From NCBI GenBank assembly GCA_035620515.1, contig DASPGR010000176.1, forward strand, positions 1 to 6,495: a stretch of DNA of 6,495 bases. The letters run 5' to 3'. Of the stretch, positions 6,333 to 6,495 are shown in pieces; position 1 is the stretch's first letter, and every line of letters starts with the position of its first letter. Both the position numbers and the translations under genes were made by a program. The notes beneath the pieces are model-generated. The model did no database searches, was not told the origin of the DNA, and was given only the letters and a program-made list of their open reading frames with translations. Source of the DNA: SG8-41 sp035620515. Its GTDB lineage: Bacteria; Pseudomonadota; Gammaproteobacteria; Burkholderiales; SG8-41.

Positions 6333-6343
6333 AATAACGGCAT

Positions 6344-6348
6344 GGGAG
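6344..6348 (+). promoter_or_regulatory. Ribosome binding site of rplS
   Basis: GGGAG lies seven bases before the rplS ATG (6356). It is the clearest Shine-Dalgarno site in the operon and sits immediately after the possible alternative stem ending at 6341. Confidence 0.75.
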
Positions 6349-6355
6349 CTTGAAC

Positions 6356-6495
6356 ATGGACATCATCAAACAGCTCGAGGCCGAGGAACTGAAGCGGCTC
6401 GATAAGCAGATCCCCGCTTTTGCGCCCGGCGACACGGTCGTCGTCAACGTGAATGTCGTCGAGGGCGAGCGCAAGCGCGTGCAGGCCTATGAGGG
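6356..6495 (+). CDS. rplS: Large-subunit ribosomal protein bL19, 5' part
   Basis: The first 46 complete codons read MDIIKQLEAEELKRLDKQIP followed by AFAPGDTVVVNVNVVEGERK and RVQAYE, with a final Gly codon cut after two bases. This matches the N-terminus of bL19 (E. coli: SNIIKQLEQEQM, FRPGDTVEVKVWVVEG), a 50S protein at the interface with the 30S subunit. The full protein is usually about 115-130 residues, so more than half lies beyond the window. It is the last gene of the rpsP-rimM-trmD-rplS operon, 70 bp after trmD, with its own good Shine-Dalgarno site and structured leader. Confidence 0.96.
   Translation, partial: MDIIKQLEAEELKRLDKQIPAFAPGDTVVVNVNVVEGERKRVQAYE

Noticed and set aside
6307..6335. 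Intrinsic terminator between trmD and rplS
   Set aside because: The strong stem is followed by AATAACGGC with no T tract, and termination here would cut off the operon's last ribosomal protein gene.
6342..6353. Three-codon ORF ATG GGA GCT TGA just before rplS
   Set aside because: It overlaps the Shine-Dalgarno site, has no ribosome binding site of its own and is expected by chance at this length.
5605..6474. Minus-strand frame of 289 codons opposite trmD and rplS
   Set aside because: It is a shadow of two conserved genes in GC-rich DNA, and its composition is not that of a real protein.
1..6495. CRISPR array, tRNA genes, insertion sequence ends or defence genes
   Set aside because: No spaced direct repeats, no cloverleaf-like sequence, no transposase or nuclease motifs; nearly all the DNA is accounted for by conserved genes.

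Overview
This GC-rich window looks chromosomal and proteobacterial, most likely from a betaproteobacterium or close relative. The evidence is the protein sequences (RimM beginning MMGRIAAPYGVKGW, a 450-residue Ffh beginning MFDNLTERLSRVMKTLRGEA, a YpjD-type CcsA protein) and a gene order that matches the Escherichia coli neighbourhood yfjD-ypjD / ffh / rpsP-rimM-trmD-rplS. Nothing suggests a phage, plasmid, transposon, CRISPR array or defence system. This is a conserved housekeeping locus, and I did not find a new multi-gene system in it.

Layout: (1) 1-1301, minus strand: a CorB/CorC-type DUF21-CBS-CorC_HlyC membrane protein. It is complete apart from its last codon, where a stop codon appears to be cut by the window edge. 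(2) 1302-1411: a 110-bp intergenic region with a good sigma70-type promoter on the minus strand, whose -35 box lies in a 17-bp palindrome. (3) 1412-2242, minus: a YpjD/CcsA-type integral membrane protein. (4) Only 23 bp separate its GTG from the divergent ffh gene (2266/2272-3624, plus), the protein subunit of the signal recognition particle. (5) 3698-4549, minus: an NfsA-like nitroreductase-family flavoprotein, convergent with ffh and divergent from the ribosomal operon. (6) A roughly 200-bp intergenic region with a recognisable rpsP promoter. (7) 4753 to the right edge, plus: the operon rpsP-rimM-trmD-rplS, with rplS cut by the window end.

The genes fall into three groups. The four-gene operon makes ribosomal proteins bS16 and bL19, the 30S maturation factor RimM and the tRNA m1G37 methyltransferase TrmD. 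Next to it, ffh serves co-translational membrane targeting. The minus-strand membrane pair (YpjD/CcsA-like then CorB-like) is probably linked to divalent cation homeostasis or membrane/haem functions, inferred from families and conserved adjacency. The nitroreductase is an accessory redox enzyme set between the two translation-related units.

The most interesting non-coding structure is in the trmD-rplS junction. A repetitive-extragenic-type sequence supplies the last ten codons and the stop of trmD. It is followed by a perfect 11-bp hairpin whose right arm can instead pair with a sequence just upstream of the rplS ribosome binding site, so two mutually exclusive RNA structures are possible.
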